Assembly: GCA_945869475.1 (NCBI GenBank)
Contig: CAMBOV010000005.1
Location: 62,001 to 126,000, forward strand
Length of the DNA stretch: 64,000 bases
From: Singulisphaera sp. GP187
GTDB lineage: Bacteria; Planctomycetota; Phycisphaerae; Phycisphaerales; SM1A02
Reading direction: 5' to 3'
This document shows, one piece after another, positions 63,835-64,000 of the stretch; position 1 is the stretch's first letter, and the number at the start of each line of letters is the position of its first letter. A program made the translations under genes and the position numbers. The notes below the pieces were generated by a model that saw only the letters and a list, made by a program, of their open reading frames with translations, was not told the DNA's origin and searched no databases.

Positions 63835-64000
63835 TCACTTGTTTGTCGGGATGCTTGTCGAAACGGCAGCAGCGATCGGCCGCACGAAGATGTTCATGCA
63901 TTCAAGTGCCGATCCGTGGCTCTGGATGCCGAGGGGTCCTTGCGAAGCGACTCCAGGCAAGAGTGCATCTGGAATGACGAGTGTGTCGTTCAGGGTGACT
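63835..64000 (-). CDS. 3-keto-disaccharide hydrolase (DUF1080) domain protein, partial
   Basis: Only the last 54 codons are inside the window; the gene continues beyond the right edge. The visible C-terminal sequence, LNDTLVIPDALLPG followed by GPLGIQSHGSALECMNIFVRPI, matches the end of the DUF1080 concanavalin-like domain, where G-P-I-x-LQ-x-HG and RNI-x-IRP are conserved. These secreted enzymes are abundant in Planctomycetota and cleave 3-keto-disaccharides. It converges with the sigma-factor gene across 5 bp. Confidence 0.75.
   Translation of the reverse strand, partial: VTLNDTLVIPDALLPGVASQGPLGIQSHGSALECMNIFVRPIAAAVSTSIPTNK

Noticed and set aside
1-64000. tRNA, rRNA or other structural RNA genes
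   Set aside because: No T-arm-like GTTCGAATC with an acceptor stem lies in any intergenic span, and the spans are too short (at most 288 bp) for rRNA.
1-64000. Insertion sequences, prophage or genomic-island borders
   Set aside because: No transposase, integrase or long terminal repeats were seen, and composition looks even by eye across the window.

Overview
The window is a densely packed stretch of a bacterial chromosome, GC-rich (about 60% by eye), with 47 protein genes, almost no intergenic DNA and no mobile element, CRISPR array, rRNA or tRNA that I can see. Gene content points to the Planctomycetota, most likely class Phycisphaerae. The clues are a FliA/WhiG-type sigma factor outside any flagellar cluster, the hpnC-hpnD-hpnE squalene route, a large 984-residue NAD-type glutamate dehydrogenase, class I FbaB-type aldolase, unusual secreted c-type cytochromes, a GldG/DUF4340-type ABC system, a 3-keto-disaccharide hydrolase domain at the right edge, and LptE- and BamD-like proteins implying an outer membrane. 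The lineage is an inference from gene content, not from a marker phylogeny.

Layout. 1-3155: VTT-domain and TauE/SafE membrane proteins and a ComM-type AAA ATPase. 3162-9292: bifunctional proline catabolic enzyme PutA, a GT-B glycosyltransferase coupled to a small unknown gene, and prmC. 9293-15894: a PAS/GAF/receiver regulator divergent from a three-gene ABC system (ATPase, permease fused to a GldG-like region, DUF4340 protein) joined by ATGA overlaps. 15879-22248: an unknown zinc-ribbon membrane protein, ribD, fusA and a divergent RNase HII-like protein. 22297-28970: class I aldolase, a secreted cytochrome, a P1B-type metal ATPase with an altered CPC motif, gpsA and an RluD-type pseudouridine synthase. 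29003-34149: a YfgM-like protein, a HAD phosphatase and a 1,133-residue degenerate relative of fused indolepyruvate oxidoreductase. 34192-40996: ispH-rlmN, divergent from hpnC-hpnD-hpnE-queG. 41015-50255: a large lipoprotein, a CX4CH protein, a TIM-barrel isomerase, a DUF4139 protein and glutamate dehydrogenase. 50304-57402: ribF with a DHH phosphoesterase, an HMA lipoprotein, pyrC with a small gene and an RND exporter, and a Cys-rich lipoprotein. 57491-64000: a short uvrC, a BamD-like/LptE/FtsH envelope group, the sigma factor and the edge of a DUF1080-type gene.

How genes fit together. PutA (proline to glutamate) and the NAD-type glutamate dehydrogenase (glutamate to 2-oxoglutarate) give a proline/glutamate catabolic route. 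ispH and hpnCDE, divergent over 58 bp, link isoprenoid precursor supply to squalene, and an HpnN-like RND exporter lies about 15 kb away; no squalene-hopene cyclase is in the window. ribD and ribF belong to flavin biosynthesis.

Main points for a second look. (1) A TAnnnT -10 element ends only 6-9 bases before the start codon of about a dozen genes, which predicts widespread leaderless transcripts. (2) The IOR-like protein at 30748-34149 keeps the fused fold order but has lost recognisable catalytic and cluster motifs. (3) Short in-frame tandem repeats sit in linkers of housekeeping genes. (4) Several enzymes carry altered or missing signature parts: RNase HII GYG instead of GRG, P-ATPase CPG instead of CPC, UvrC without the C-terminal HhH region, and a CX4CH putative haem site.
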